From positions 62,001 to 126,000 of the forward strand of contig NZ_BMND01000011.1 in assembly GCF_014646275.1 (NCBI RefSeq): a DNA stretch of 64,000 nt, read 5' to 3'. Below, in pieces: positions 1 through 7,561 of the stretch (position 1 is the first letter of the stretch; every line of letters begins with the position of its first letter). The notes below the pieces were generated by a model. It was not told the origin of the DNA. It made no database searches and saw only the letters and a list, made by a program, of their open reading frames with translations. The position numbers were made by a program, and so were the translations under genes. Origin of the DNA: Streptomyces kronopolitis (GTDB lineage Bacteria > Actinomycetota > Actinomycetes > Streptomycetales > Streptomycetaceae).

Positions 1-393
1 GGGGTCACCTTCTCCGAGCCGGGCGCCCCGGTGGAGCTGCCCGCCGCCGCGGCGGCGGAGCTGGCGGCCGCCGTCAGTGCCGCGCTGGACAATGTCCGGG
101 TGCATGCGGGCGAGGGCGCCCGGGCGTGGATCCTGGTGGAGGACGAACCGGAGGCGGTGCTGGTGACCGTCCGCGACGACGGCCCGGGCATCGCCGAGGG
201 CCGGCTCGCCGACGCCGAGCGGGAGGGCCGCCTGGGGGTGGCCCTGTCGATCCGCGGCCGGCTGCGGGAGCTGGGCGGCAGCGCCCGGTGGGTCTCGGTC
301 CCCGGCCAGGGCACGGAAGTGGAGTTGACGGTTCCCAAGCAGGGCGCGTCGGTCGCGTCCGAGGGCACACGACGGGGGAAGGCGGGCGCGTGA
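1..393 (+). CDS. macS: Sensor histidine kinase, C-terminal fragment (MacS-like)
   Basis: The frame is open from the first base, so this is the 3' end of a gene that begins outside the window. The visible 130 residues are a HATPase_c domain: a short helix with ALDNVRVHAGEGA (N box), DDGPGIAEG (G1 box), then GRLGVALSIRGRL and a final GQGTEVELTVP strand. This is the ATP-binding part of a NarX/DegS-type kinase. The stop overlaps the GTG of the response regulator by 4 bases, so the two are translationally coupled. The gene order kinase, regulator, pfkA resembles the MacRS locus of S. coelicolor; that name is inferred from synteny. Confidence 0.8.
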   Translation, partial: GVTFSEPGAPVELPAAAAAELAAAVSAALDNVRVHAGEGARAWILVEDEPEAVLVTVRDDGPGIAEGRLADAEREGRLGVALSIRGRLRELGGSARWVSVPGQGTEVELTVPKQGASVASEGTRRGKAGA

Positions 394-1061
394 ACGAGCA
401 GCCGGCGCTGAAGGTCATGGTGGTCGACGACCACCCGATGTGGCGCGACGCGGTCGCCCGGGATCTGGCGGAGGCCGGGTTCGAGGTCGTGGCGACGGCC
501 GGGGACGGCCTCCAGGCGGTGCGCAGGGCGCAGGCCGCGGCGCCCGATGTGCTGGTCCTCGACCTCAATCTGCCGGGACTGCCCGGCGTGCGGGTGTGCA
601 AGGAACTCGTCGCCGCCCGCCCGGCGCTGCGCGTGCTGGTGCTGTCCGCGAGCGGCGAGCACGCCGATGTGCTGGAGGCGGTCAAGTCCGGGGCGACGGG
701 CTATCTGCTGAAGTCGGCGAGCACCCAGGAGCTGCTGGACGCGGTGCGTCGCACGGCCGCCGGCGACGCGGTCTTCACCCCGGGCCTGGCCGGTCTGGTG
801 CTGGGCGAGTACCGCCGGCTGGCGGCCGAACCTTCCCCCGCGACCCCGGACGAGCCGGGCGCACCGCAGCTGACGGACCGGGAGACCGAGGTGCTGCGCC
901 TGGTCGCCAAGGGGCTCTCGTACAAGCAGATCGCCGAACGGCTGGTCATCTCGCACCGCACGGTGCAGAACCACGTCCAGAACACCCTCGGCAAGCTCCA
1001 GTTGCACAATCGCGTGGAGCTGGTGCGCTACGCCATCGAGCGCGGCCTCGACGAGGTGTGA
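390..1061 (+). CDS. macR: NarL/FixJ-family response regulator (MacR-like)
   Basis: A 223-residue two-domain regulator. The receiver domain spans about residues 8-125, with the acidic pair in VVDDHPMW, the phospho-acceptor Asp58 in VLDLNLPG, and Lys in the GYLLKSAS segment. A LuxR-type helix-turn-helix lies at about 157-215 (LTDRETEVLRLVAKG, then the recognition helix in HRTVQNHVQNTL). The GTG start is chosen because it overlaps the kinase stop (GTGA), and translation from it gives a normal receiver N terminus. It should be phosphorylated by the upstream kinase. Homology to MacR, which controls development and actinorhodin in S. coelicolor, is inferred from neighbours. Confidence 0.9.
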   Translation: MNEQPALKVMVVDDHPMWRDAVARDLAEAGFEVVATAGDGLQAVRRAQAAAPDVLVLDLNLPGLPGVRVCKELVAARPALRVLVLSASGEHADVLEAVKSGATGYLLKSASTQELLDAVRRTAAGDAVFTPGLAGLVLGEYRRLAAEPSPATPDEPGAPQLTDRETEVLRLVAKGLSYKQIAERLVISHRTVQNHVQNTLGKLQLHNRVELVRYAIERGLDEV

Positions 1062-1069
1062 CCGGCGCG

Positions 1070-1103
1070 GCCGCCACCCGGAGGGAGCCGCCACCCGGAG
1101 GGA
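1070..1103 (+). repeat. Tandem duplication of a 17-bp unit
   Basis: Two exact head-to-tail copies of GCCGCCACCCGGAGGGA lie just after the response-regulator stop codon. No function is evident. Further downstream, TGCCCGGTAAA occurs twice at 11-bp spacing (about 1136-1157), which is roughly one helical turn and could be a regulator site for pfkA. Confidence 0.7.
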
Positions 1104-1188
1104 GCCGCTCGTACGGGTGAACGCCCCTCCCCAACTGCCCGGTAAATGCCCGGTAAATCACCGGCATCACTGTTTGCCCCATTCCTGA

Positions 1189-1202
1189 GTGACCCAGATC
1201 AC
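1189..1202. promoter_or_regulatory. Crp-like inverted repeat upstream of pfkA
   Basis: GTGA-N6-TCAC (GTGACCCAGATCAC) is the half-site arrangement used by CRP-family regulators and is one base off the GTG-N6-GNCAC form described for Streptomyces Crp. It lies 69-82 bases before the pfkA ATG, between a possible -35 (TTCCTG, 1183-1188) and -10 (TAGCGT, about 1206-1211). Binding is inferred only from the motif. Confidence 0.35.
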
Positions 1203-1270
1203 CATTAGCGTGACCGGCGTCGGATCGAAGACGGCCGTGCGCGGCCACTGACGGGATGTAGGTGACAGCG

Positions 1271-2299
1271 ATGCGGGTCGGAGTACTGACCGGCGGCGGC
1301 GACTGCCCCGGTCTGAACGCGGTGATCAGGGGTGTCGTCCGCAAGGGCACCCAGGAGTACGGATATGACTTCGTCGGCTTCCGGGACGGCTGGCGCGGGC
1401 CCCTGGAGGGCGACACCGTCCCGCTGGACATCCCGGCGGTGCGCGGCATCCTGCCCCGCGGCGGCACGGTCCTCGGATCCTCCCGGACCAACCCCTTCAA
1501 GGAGAACGACGGCGTCCGCCGGATCCGGGAGACGCTCGCCAAGGAAGAGGTCGGGGCGCTGATCGCGATCGGCGGCGAGGACACCCTCGGCGTCGCCGCC
1601 CGGCTCCACGCCGAGCACGCGATCCCCTGCGTCGGCGTCCCCAAGACCATCGACAACGACCTGTCGGCCACGGACTACACCTTCGGTTTCGACACCGCCG
1701 TCGGGGTCGCCACCGAGGCCATCGACCGGCTGCACACCACCGCCGAGTCCCATATGCGGGTCCTGGTCGTCGAGGTGATGGGCCGGCACGCCGGCTGGAT
1801 CGCGCTGCACTCGGGCCTGGCCGGCGGGGCGAACGTCATCCTGATCCCGGAGCAGCGCTTCGACATCGAGCAGGTCTGCCGGTGGATCGAGTCCCGCTTC
1901 AAGGTCCGCTACGCCCCGATCGTGGTCGTCGCCGAGGGCGCGATGCCCAAGGACGGCCAGATGGTGCTCAAGGACGACTCCACCGACTCCTTCGGGCACG
2001 TCCGGCTCTCGGGGGTGGGGGAGTGGCTGGCCAAGGAGATCGAGGCGCGGACCGGCAAGGAGGCCCGCACCACCGTCCTCGGGCACACCCAGCGCGGCGG
2101 CACCCCCAGCGCCTTCGACCGCTGGCTGGCCACCCGTTTCGGGCTGCACGCCATCGACGCGGTGCGCGACGGCGACTTCGGGATGATGGTCGCGCTGCGC
2201 GGCACGGACATCGTCCGGGTGCCGATCGCGGAGGCGACCGCCCGGCTGAAGACCGTCGATCCGGCGCTCTACGCGGAGGCCGGGGTCTTCTTCGGCTGA
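1271..2299 (+). CDS. pfkA: 6-phosphofructokinase, PPi/mixed-substrate type (PfkA)
   Basis: This enzyme phosphorylates fructose 6-phosphate at C1 in glycolysis. The 342-residue protein has the family signature from its start (GVLTGGGDCPGLNAVIRG), the substrate motif PKTIDNDLS at about 124-132, and MGRHAGW. Residue 104, in GGEDTLG, is Asp where classical ATP-dependent enzymes have Gly, and PKTIDND carries Lys; both are the pyrophosphate-type residues of group III PFKs. The ATG at 1271 is preferred over GTG 1262 because AGGTG (1260-1264) is then well spaced. Phosphoryl donor preference cannot be decided from sequence alone. Confidence 0.92.
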   Translation: MRVGVLTGGGDCPGLNAVIRGVVRKGTQEYGYDFVGFRDGWRGPLEGDTVPLDIPAVRGILPRGGTVLGSSRTNPFKENDGVRRIRETLAKEEVGALIAIGGEDTLGVAARLHAEHAIPCVGVPKTIDNDLSATDYTFGFDTAVGVATEAIDRLHTTAESHMRVLVVEVMGRHAGWIALHSGLAGGANVILIPEQRFDIEQVCRWIESRFKVRYAPIVVVAEGAMPKDGQMVLKDDSTDSFGHVRLSGVGEWLAKEIEARTGKEARTTVLGHTQRGGTPSAFDRWLATRFGLHAIDAVRDGDFGMMVALRGTDIVRVPIAEATARLKTVDPALYAEAGVFFG

Positions 2300-2472
2300 A
2301 CTGGGCCGCCGCCCTCCGCCGTCCCCCGCCGGCCGTGCGCCACCCGCCCGCGCCGGGCGGCAGCGCCGGGCGGCGGGCCGTATATTCGCCGTATTCGCCC
2401 TTGCGTGACATCTCCGGCCGCCCGCCCGCAGACGGGCGGCGGCCGGCCGGCGCGCGGACCCGGGAGAGCCCA

Positions 2473-3489
2473 GTGGAGATCGTCGCCTTCGGTGTGCAGA
2501 GGGACGAGCGGCCGATCCTGGAGCGGGCCTTCGCCGGCCGCCACCAGATCCGGAGCCTGGACGTCACCCTCGACCGCGACACCGCGCCCATCGCCCACGG
2601 CTACGAGATCGTCAGCGCGGGCGTCACCGCCGACCTGGGTGCGGACGTGCTCCAGACCCTCGCCGCCGGCGGCACGAGGATGATCGCCCAGCGCGCCACC
2701 GGCTTCCACCGCATCGACCTTCGGGCCGCGGCCGACCTCGGGATGAGCGTCGGCCGGGTCTCCCACTACTCGCCGTACGCGGTCGCCGAATTCGCCTGGG
2801 GCCTCGCGCTGGCCGTCAACCGGCGGCTCCTCACGGCCGGCCACCGCACCCGCACCCTCGACTTCCGGCTGGACGGCCTGATGGGCCGCGACCTGCGCGG
2901 ACGGACGGCGGGGGTGCTCGGCACCGGCCGGATCGGCGAGGCCTTCGCCGAGATCGCCCACGGCTTCGGGATGCGCCTGCTGGGCTGGGACCGCGCCGCG
3001 AACCCGCGGTGCGCCGCGCTGGGCATGGCGTACGTCCCGAAGGAGCGGCTGTTCGCCGAGGCGGACCTGATCACCCTGCACGTCCCGCTGGTGGCCACCA
3101 CCCACCACCTCGTCGACGCCGGTGCGCTGGCCGCGATGAAGGACGACGCGATCCTGGTCAACTCCGGCCGCGGCGGGCTCGTCGACACCGCGGCCCTCCT
3201 CGACACGCTCACCGCCGGCCGGCTCACCGGCGTCGCCCTGGACGTCTACGAGGAGGAGGCCGACTCCTTCTCCGCCGACACCTCCCCGGACGTCCTCGGC
3301 GACGACACCCTCGCCCGCCTGACGGCCTTCCCGCACGTGCTGGTCACCTCGCACCAGGCGTCCTTCACCGAGGAGGCGGTGGGCCAGATCGTCGAGGCCA
3401 CCGTGGCCAACGTCGAGGACTACCTGGCCCACCGCACCAACGCGAACATGCTGGTCACACGAGGACAGCTGCCAGCAGCTGCGCGGTGA
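2473..3489 (+). CDS. D-2-hydroxyacid dehydrogenase (D-lactate dehydrogenase-like)
   Basis: An NAD-dependent oxidoreductase of the 2-hydroxyacid dehydrogenase family, 338 residues, most like fermentative D-lactate dehydrogenases. The NAD-binding loop is GTGRIGEAFAEIA with Asp at the end of the following strand (LLGWDRA). The catalytic Arg is in NSGRGGLVDT, the Glu in DVYEEEAD, and the His in SHQASFTEEA. GTG 2473 follows the purine-rich GGGAGAG at 2463-2469. The 3' end overlaps the convergent anthranilate synthase gene by 35 bases. The true substrate (pyruvate or another 2-oxoacid) is not determinable here. Confidence 0.88.
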   Translation: MEIVAFGVQRDERPILERAFAGRHQIRSLDVTLDRDTAPIAHGYEIVSAGVTADLGADVLQTLAAGGTRMIAQRATGFHRIDLRAAADLGMSVGRVSHYSPYAVAEFAWGLALAVNRRLLTAGHRTRTLDFRLDGLMGRDLRGRTAGVLGTGRIGEAFAEIAHGFGMRLLGWDRAANPRCAALGMAYVPKERLFAEADLITLHVPLVATTHHLVDAGALAAMKDDAILVNSGRGGLVDTAALLDTLTAGRLTGVALDVYEEEADSFSADTSPDVLGDDTLARLTAFPHVLVTSHQASFTEEAVGQIVEATVANVEDYLAHRTNANMLVTRGQLPAAAR

Positions 3490-5422
3490 TGGCCGCGCCG
3501 TCCAGGGTCAGCACCGACTCGGGGTGGAACTGCACGCCCGCGAAGCCCGGACCGCGCAGCGCGTGCACCTCACCGGTCCGCGCGTCCCGGCTCAACTCGA
3601 CGCGGTGCATGGCGAGTTCGGCCTCCGTGGTGTCGTCGCAGCGGGCCGTGAAGGTGTTGTAGAAGCCGACCGTCTCCGGGCGGCCGAAGAAGTCGATCCG
3701 CTCCTGCGCGCCCTGGAAGGGCACCTCCTTGCGGACCACCTCCAACCCCAGCTCGGCGGCGAGCAGTTCATGGCCCAGGCACACTCCCAGCAGGCCGTGC
3801 CGGTGCCCGGCGACCAGCTCGGCGGTGAGGGAGCGCAGCAGGCGCATCTTGGGGTCGGCGGCGTCGGAGGGATCGCCCGGCCCCGGGCCCAGCACGACCG
3901 GGCCGCGGTGCGCACGGGCCGCCTCGCGCAGCCCCGGCTCGTCGAAGCGCCGCACGGTGACGCCCAGCCCCGAGGTGCGCAGCAGGTGCGCCAGCATCGC
4001 GGTGAAGGTGTCCTCCGCGTCGATGACCAGGGCCTCGCCGCTCAGCTCGGCGATCGGCGCGGTGGTCTGCATCCGCAGCCAGAACGGCGCGAGGTCGGCG
4101 CGGCGGGCGTCGAGGGCGGCGCGCACCCGCGGGTCGTCGGCCAGCCGCGGCGGCTGCTTGCCGTCCGCGGGCCGCGCCGGCGCCGGAGCGACCCCCAGCG
4201 CGCTGAGCACGCCCGCGGCCTTGGCGTGCGTCTCGGCGACCTCGCCGTACGGGTCGGAGGCGCGCACCAGGGTGGCGCCGACCGGCACCCGCAGCCGGCC
4301 GCCGGCCGAGATGTCGGCGGTACGGATCAGGATCGGGGAGTCCAGCGTCCGGGCGCAGCCGCCGTCCGGCCCGTCGCCCGGGGCCCGCCCCAGCAGCGCC
4401 AGGGCGCCCGCGTAGTAGCCGCGGCCCCGCCCCTCGCCGTCCACCGGCTCGTGCCGCGCGATGACCCGGCAGGCGTTCTGCACCGGGGAGCCGGTGACCG
4501 TCGCCGCGAACATCGTCTCCTTGAGCACCTCGCGCACATCGAGGGTGGAGCGGCCGCGCAGCTCGTACTCGGTGTGCGCCAGATGCGCCATCTCCTTGAG
4601 CCGGGGCCCGACGACCACCCCGCCCTTGTCCCCGACGGTGCACATCATCTTCAGCTCCTCGTCCACCACCATGGACAGCTCCTCGACCTCCTTGCGGTCG
4701 CCGAGGAACGCCAGCAGGCTCTCGGCCGTCGGGCCGCCGGCCGGGTAGCGGTAGGTGCCGCTGATGGGGTTCATCACGACCGTGCCGCCGGACATCCGCA
4801 CATGCACCTCGGGGCTGGCGCCGACCAGGGTGTGCACGCCGGGGCGGTGCACCACATACGTCCAGTAGGCGCCGCGCTCACCGGCCAGCAGCCGCCGGAA
4901 CAGCGCCAGCGCGTCGGCCGCCGAGAAGTCCGCGATCTCGCCCTGGAAGGTCCGGCGGATCACGAAGTTCGCGCCCTCACCCGTGCCGATCTCGTCCCGC
5001 ACCACCCGCCCGACGATCTCGGCGTAGGCGTCGTCGTCCACGTCGAACGCCCCGTCGCGCACCCGCACGTCATGGGCGGGCAGCGCCGCCAGCAGCTCGT
5101 CGAGCGGCACCTCGCGGCTCTCGCGGGGCCGCAGCACGGCCAGCGGGGTGCCGTCGTCGTGGACGTCGAAGCCGCGCTCGCGGATCTGCCGGAAGGGGAT
5201 CAGCGCGAGCGCGTCGGTCACCGGGGCGTCCGGTGCCTCCTCGCCCAGCGGGATGTCGGCCAGCCGCTCGACCTCGGTGACCTCGCCGATGAGCACCTCG
5301 ACGGTGCTGCCGTCGCGCCCCGGTGAGCGGCGGCGGAGCAGGGCGAACGGCGGGCAGGCGGGGTCGAGCAGCCGGTGGACGAGGGCGGCGGCGCCGGTGC
5401 GGGCGACGGGCTCGCGGTGCAT
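3455..5422 (-). CDS. trpE: Anthranilate synthase, fused components I and II (TrpEG type)
   Basis: A 655-residue fusion that converts chorismate and glutamine to anthranilate. The N-terminal two thirds is a chorismate-binding TrpE domain (PISGTYRYPAG, DEELKMMCTVG, GSPVQNACRVI, GRGYYAGALAL). The C-terminal part is a class I glutamine amidotransferase with the Cys nucleophile in LLGVCLGHELLA and the His/Glu in VQFHPESVL. The start has GGAAGGA about 10 bases upstream. A leader peptide with three Trp codons and an attenuator precede it, so expression should respond to charged tRNA-Trp. Fusions of this layout also occur in phenazine-type enzymes, but the leader argues for a tryptophan role. Confidence 0.93.
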   Translation of the reverse strand: MHREPVARTGAAALVHRLLDPACPPFALLRRRSPGRDGSTVEVLIGEVTEVERLADIPLGEEAPDAPVTDALALIPFRQIRERGFDVHDDGTPLAVLRPRESREVPLDELLAALPAHDVRVRDGAFDVDDDAYAEIVGRVVRDEIGTGEGANFVIRRTFQGEIADFSAADALALFRRLLAGERGAYWTYVVHRPGVHTLVGASPEVHVRMSGGTVVMNPISGTYRYPAGGPTAESLLAFLGDRKEVEELSMVVDEELKMMCTVGDKGGVVVGPRLKEMAHLAHTEYELRGRSTLDVREVLKETMFAATVTGSPVQNACRVIARHEPVDGEGRGRGYYAGALALLGRAPGDGPDGGCARTLDSPILIRTADISAGGRLRVPVGATLVRASDPYGEVAETHAKAAGVLSALGVAPAPARPADGKQPPRLADDPRVRAALDARRADLAPFWLRMQTTAPIAELSGEALVIDAEDTFTAMLAHLLRTSGLGVTVRRFDEPGLREAARAHRGPVVLGPGPGDPSDAADPKMRLLRSLTAELVAGHRHGLLGVCLGHELLAAELGLEVVRKEVPFQGAQERIDFFGRPETVGFYNTFTARCDDTTEAELAMHRVELSRDARTGEVHALRGPGFAGVQFHPESVLTLDGAAITAQLLAAVLV

Positions 5423-5461
5423 GACGGGGGTTCCTTCCAGGAGAGGAGGAACGGCCGCCGG

Positions 5462-5493
5462 AAAAGGCTGAAGGCCGCCCCTCGGGCGGCCTT
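5462..5493 (-). terminator. trp attenuator terminator
   Basis: On the minus strand a 10-bp perfect stem (AAGGCCGCCC with GGGCGGCCTT, loop of three) is followed five bases later by CCTTTTCC. It starts 28 bases after the leader peptide stop and ends 40 bases before the trpE ATG, the position expected for ribosome-mediated attenuation. Confidence 0.8.
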
Positions 5494-5521
5494 CGCGGAG
5501 TGTGTGGTGTGCGCGCGAAAA

Positions 5522-5584
5522 TCAGTGGGCCGCCGGATGAGCGGTCCACCACCAGTTCATGTTCATGGCCGGGTGCGCGTGCAT
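5522..5584 (-). CDS. trpL: trp leader peptide (TrpL), 20 residues with Trp-Trp-Trp
   Basis: The peptide MHAHPAMNMNWWWTAHPAAH contains three consecutive Trp codons (plus-strand 5546-5554) and ends 28 bases before the attenuator stem. Stalling at these codons when Trp-tRNA is scarce would let the downstream RNA avoid the terminator. A -10-like TAGGGT (5592-5597) lies seven bases before the ATG, so the mRNA may be leaderless. A trp attenuator before an anthranilate synthase gene is known in S. venezuelae. Confidence 0.85.
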   Translation of the reverse strand: MHAHPAMNMNWWWTAHPAAH

Positions 5585-5591
5585 GCCCGTC

Positions 5592-5597
5592 ACCCTA
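5592..5597 (-). promoter_or_regulatory. -10 element for trpL-trpE
   Basis: TAGGGT on the minus strand, with seven bases to the leader ATG. A matching -35 is not obvious. The spacing implies transcription starting at or next to the start codon. Confidence 0.45.
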
Positions 5598-5680
5598 CCG
5601 GACGCCCCGCGTACCCCGCCGGGCGTGAGCAGTCGCGTCTCACACTCCGGGCGGCGTACGGGAGGCCCGGCGGGACCCCG

Positions 5681-5686
5681 TAATGT
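5681..5686 (+). promoter_or_regulatory. -10 element for DAHP synthase gene
   Basis: TAATGT lies seven bases before the GTG start and no Shine-Dalgarno sequence precedes that start, so the transcript is probably leaderless. It is back to back with the trpL promoter across about 84 bases. Confidence 0.5.
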
Positions 5687-5693
5687 TGGCTTT

Positions 5694-7043
5694 GTGACCG
5701 TGAACGCTGAAACCCACGCCGGTGGCCACACCTGGCGAGACCTGCCCGCGGCGCAGCAGCCTGACTGGCCGGACCAAGAGGCTCTGCGCGATGTGATCGC
5801 GGAGCTCGAGTCCTATCCGCCGCTCGTCTTCGCGGGCGAGTGCGACCAGCTGCGCGAGCGCCTGGCGGCAGTCGCCCGTGGTGAGGCGTTCCTGCTGCAG
5901 GGCGGCGACTGCGCGGAGGCCTTCGACGCCGTCTCCGCCGAGCACATCCGCAACAAGCTCAAGACGCTCCTCCAGATGGGCGCCGTCCTGACCTACGCCG
6001 GGTCCGTCCCGGTGGTCAAGGTCGGCCGGATCGCCGGCCAGTACAGCAAGCCGCGCTCCAAGCCCACCGAGACCCGCGACGGCGTGACGCTGCCGACCTA
6101 CCGGGGCGACTCCGTCAACGGCTTCGAGTTCACCGAGGCGGCCCGGATCCCGGACCCCGAGCGGCTCAAGCGGATGTACCACGCCTCCGCGGCGACCCTG
6201 AACCTCGTGCGCGCCTTCACCACCGGCGGCTACGCCGACCTGCGCCAGGTGCACGCCTGGAACCAGGACTTCGTGAAGTCCTCGCCCTCCGGACAGCGCT
6301 ACGAGGCGCTGGCCCGCGAGATCGACCGCGCGATGAACTTCATGAACGCCTGCGGGGTGGACCCGGAGGAGTTCCGCACGGTCGAGTTCTACGCCTCCCA
6401 CGAGGCGCTGGTCCTCGACTACGAGTCGGCGCTGACCAGGGTCGACTCCCGCACCGGCCGCCTCTACGACGTCTCCGGGCACATGCTCTGGATCGGCGAG
6501 CGCACCCGTCAGCTCGACGGCGCGCACATCGAGTTCGCCGCGCGGGTGCGCAACCCCATCGGCGTCAAGCTCGGCCCGACGACGACGCCCGAGGACGCGC
6601 TGACGCTGATCGAGCGGCTCGACCCGGAGCGCGAGCCGGGCCGGCTGACCTTCATCACCCGCATGGGAGCGGACAAGGTCCGCGACAAGCTCCCCGAGCT
6701 GGTCGAGAAGGTCACCGCCTCCGGCGCCCAGGTCGCCTGGATCTGCGACCCGATGCACGGCAACACCTTCGAGGCGGCCTCCGGTCACAAGACCCGGCGC
6801 TTCGACGACGTGCTGGACGAGGTCAAGGGCTTCTTCGAGGTCCACAAGAGCCTCGGCACGCACCCGGGCGGCATCCACGTCGAGCTGACCGGTGACGACG
6901 TCACCGAGTGCGTGGGCGGCGGCGACGAGATCTTCGTCGACGACCTCCACCAGCGCTACGAGACCGCCTGCGACCCGCGGCTCAACCGCAGCCAGTCGCT
7001 CGACCTGGCGTTCCTGGTGGCGGAGATGTACCGCGACCAGTGA
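5694..7043 (+). CDS. aroH: Class II 3-deoxy-7-phosphoheptulonate (DAHP) synthase
   Basis: This enzyme condenses phosphoenolpyruvate and erythrose 4-phosphate in the first step of the shikimate pathway. The 449-residue protein has the plant/actinobacterial class II features: the metal-binding Cys in LLQGGDCAEAF, the KVGRIAGQYSKPRS substrate-binding segment, WIGERTRQLDGAH, the His in CDPMHGNT, and HVELTGDDVTECVGG. GTG 5694 is preferred to in-frame starts further up because the -10 is directly before it and the protein then begins like the family. It is divergent from trpE, joining the first step and the tryptophan branch point in one regulatory region. A strong terminator follows. Confidence 0.92.
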   Translation: MTVNAETHAGGHTWRDLPAAQQPDWPDQEALRDVIAELESYPPLVFAGECDQLRERLAAVARGEAFLLQGGDCAEAFDAVSAEHIRNKLKTLLQMGAVLTYAGSVPVVKVGRIAGQYSKPRSKPTETRDGVTLPTYRGDSVNGFEFTEAARIPDPERLKRMYHASAATLNLVRAFTTGGYADLRQVHAWNQDFVKSSPSGQRYEALAREIDRAMNFMNACGVDPEEFRTVEFYASHEALVLDYESALTRVDSRTGRLYDVSGHMLWIGERTRQLDGAHIEFAARVRNPIGVKLGPTTTPEDALTLIERLDPEREPGRLTFITRMGADKVRDKLPELVEKVTASGAQVAWICDPMHGNTFEAASGHKTRRFDDVLDEVKGFFEVHKSLGTHPGGIHVELTGDDVTECVGGGDEIFVDDLHQRYETACDPRLNRSQSLDLAFLVAEMYRDQ

Positions 7044-7087
7044 GCCGGTGGGCTGCTGACCTGCACTGACGGTCAGGACAACGAAAA

Positions 7088-7121
7088 GGTGGGGCGCGGA
7101 TCCTGTGATCCGCGCCCCACC
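7088..7121 (+). terminator. Terminator hairpin after the DAHP synthase gene
   Basis: A perfect 15-bp inverted repeat (GGTGGGGCGCGGATC and its complement) with the four-base loop CTGT, 45 bases after the stop codon. There is no U-run, as is common in Streptomyces. A-rich sequence on its 5' side means it could also work leftwards. Confidence 0.85.
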
Positions 7122-7124
7122 GCG

Positions 7125-7167
7125 TTGTGCAGCCCCTGCCGTGCCAGGTAAGGTAAGGGTAACCTCA
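7125..7167 (+). promoter_or_regulatory. bfd promoter overlapped by an iron box (DmdR/IdeR type)
   Basis: A promoter TTGTGC (7125-7130), 18-base spacer, TAAGGT (7149-7154). The 19-base sequence at 7149-7167, TAAGGTAAGGGTAACCTCA, matches the actinobacterial iron box TTAGGTTAGGCTAACCTAA at 15 of 19 positions and covers the -10. Iron-loaded DmdR/IdeR would therefore repress bfd. Confidence 0.7.
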
Positions 7168-7216
7168 CTCAAGATCAGCCGGATCGATGAGGTTCCCCTA
7201 CGGAGGTGACCCCCGC

Positions 7217-7483
7217 GTGTACGTCTGCTCTTGCTTCGGCATCACCGAGCAGCAGGTCCGCGACCACGCGGACACCGGCGCCTGCACGCCCCGTCAGATC
7301 GCCTCCGCCTGCAAGGCCGGCACCGACTGCGGCAACTGCGTACGCCGCATCCAGGCCCTGCTGGGCCGGGGCGACTGCCCCCGCCGGGAGCTCATCGACA
7401 GCGGCGCGCCCGAGCCGCTGGGCGCGGTGGCGGGCGCAGCGGCGGCCGCAGTGGAGCCCGCGGCGCTCTCGGAGGCCGCCTAG
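7217..7483 (+). CDS. bfd: Bacterioferritin-associated ferredoxin (Bfd), (2Fe-2S)
   Basis: Bfd delivers electrons to bacterioferritin heme to release stored iron. The 88-residue protein carries the four cluster cysteines in the Bfd spacing: VYVCSCFG at the N terminus, then CKAGTDCGNC, where the last two cysteines are ligands. The C terminus is an Ala-rich tail beyond the usual 60-70 residue domain. GTG 7217 is chosen because GGAGG (7202-7206) precedes it and the first Cys sits at residue 4 as in the family. It converges with bfr, its likely partner, and has an iron box in its promoter. Confidence 0.9.
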   Translation: MYVCSCFGITEQQVRDHADTGACTPRQIASACKAGTDCGNCVRRIQALLGRGDCPRRELIDSGAPEPLGAVAGAAAAAVEPAALSEAA

Positions 7484-7561
7484 CCCGTGCGGCCTGCCCG
7501 GGGGTGAGGGGGATCATCCCCTGCCGTCCCGGCGGTGGCCGCAGTGCACCGGCCCGCTCGC

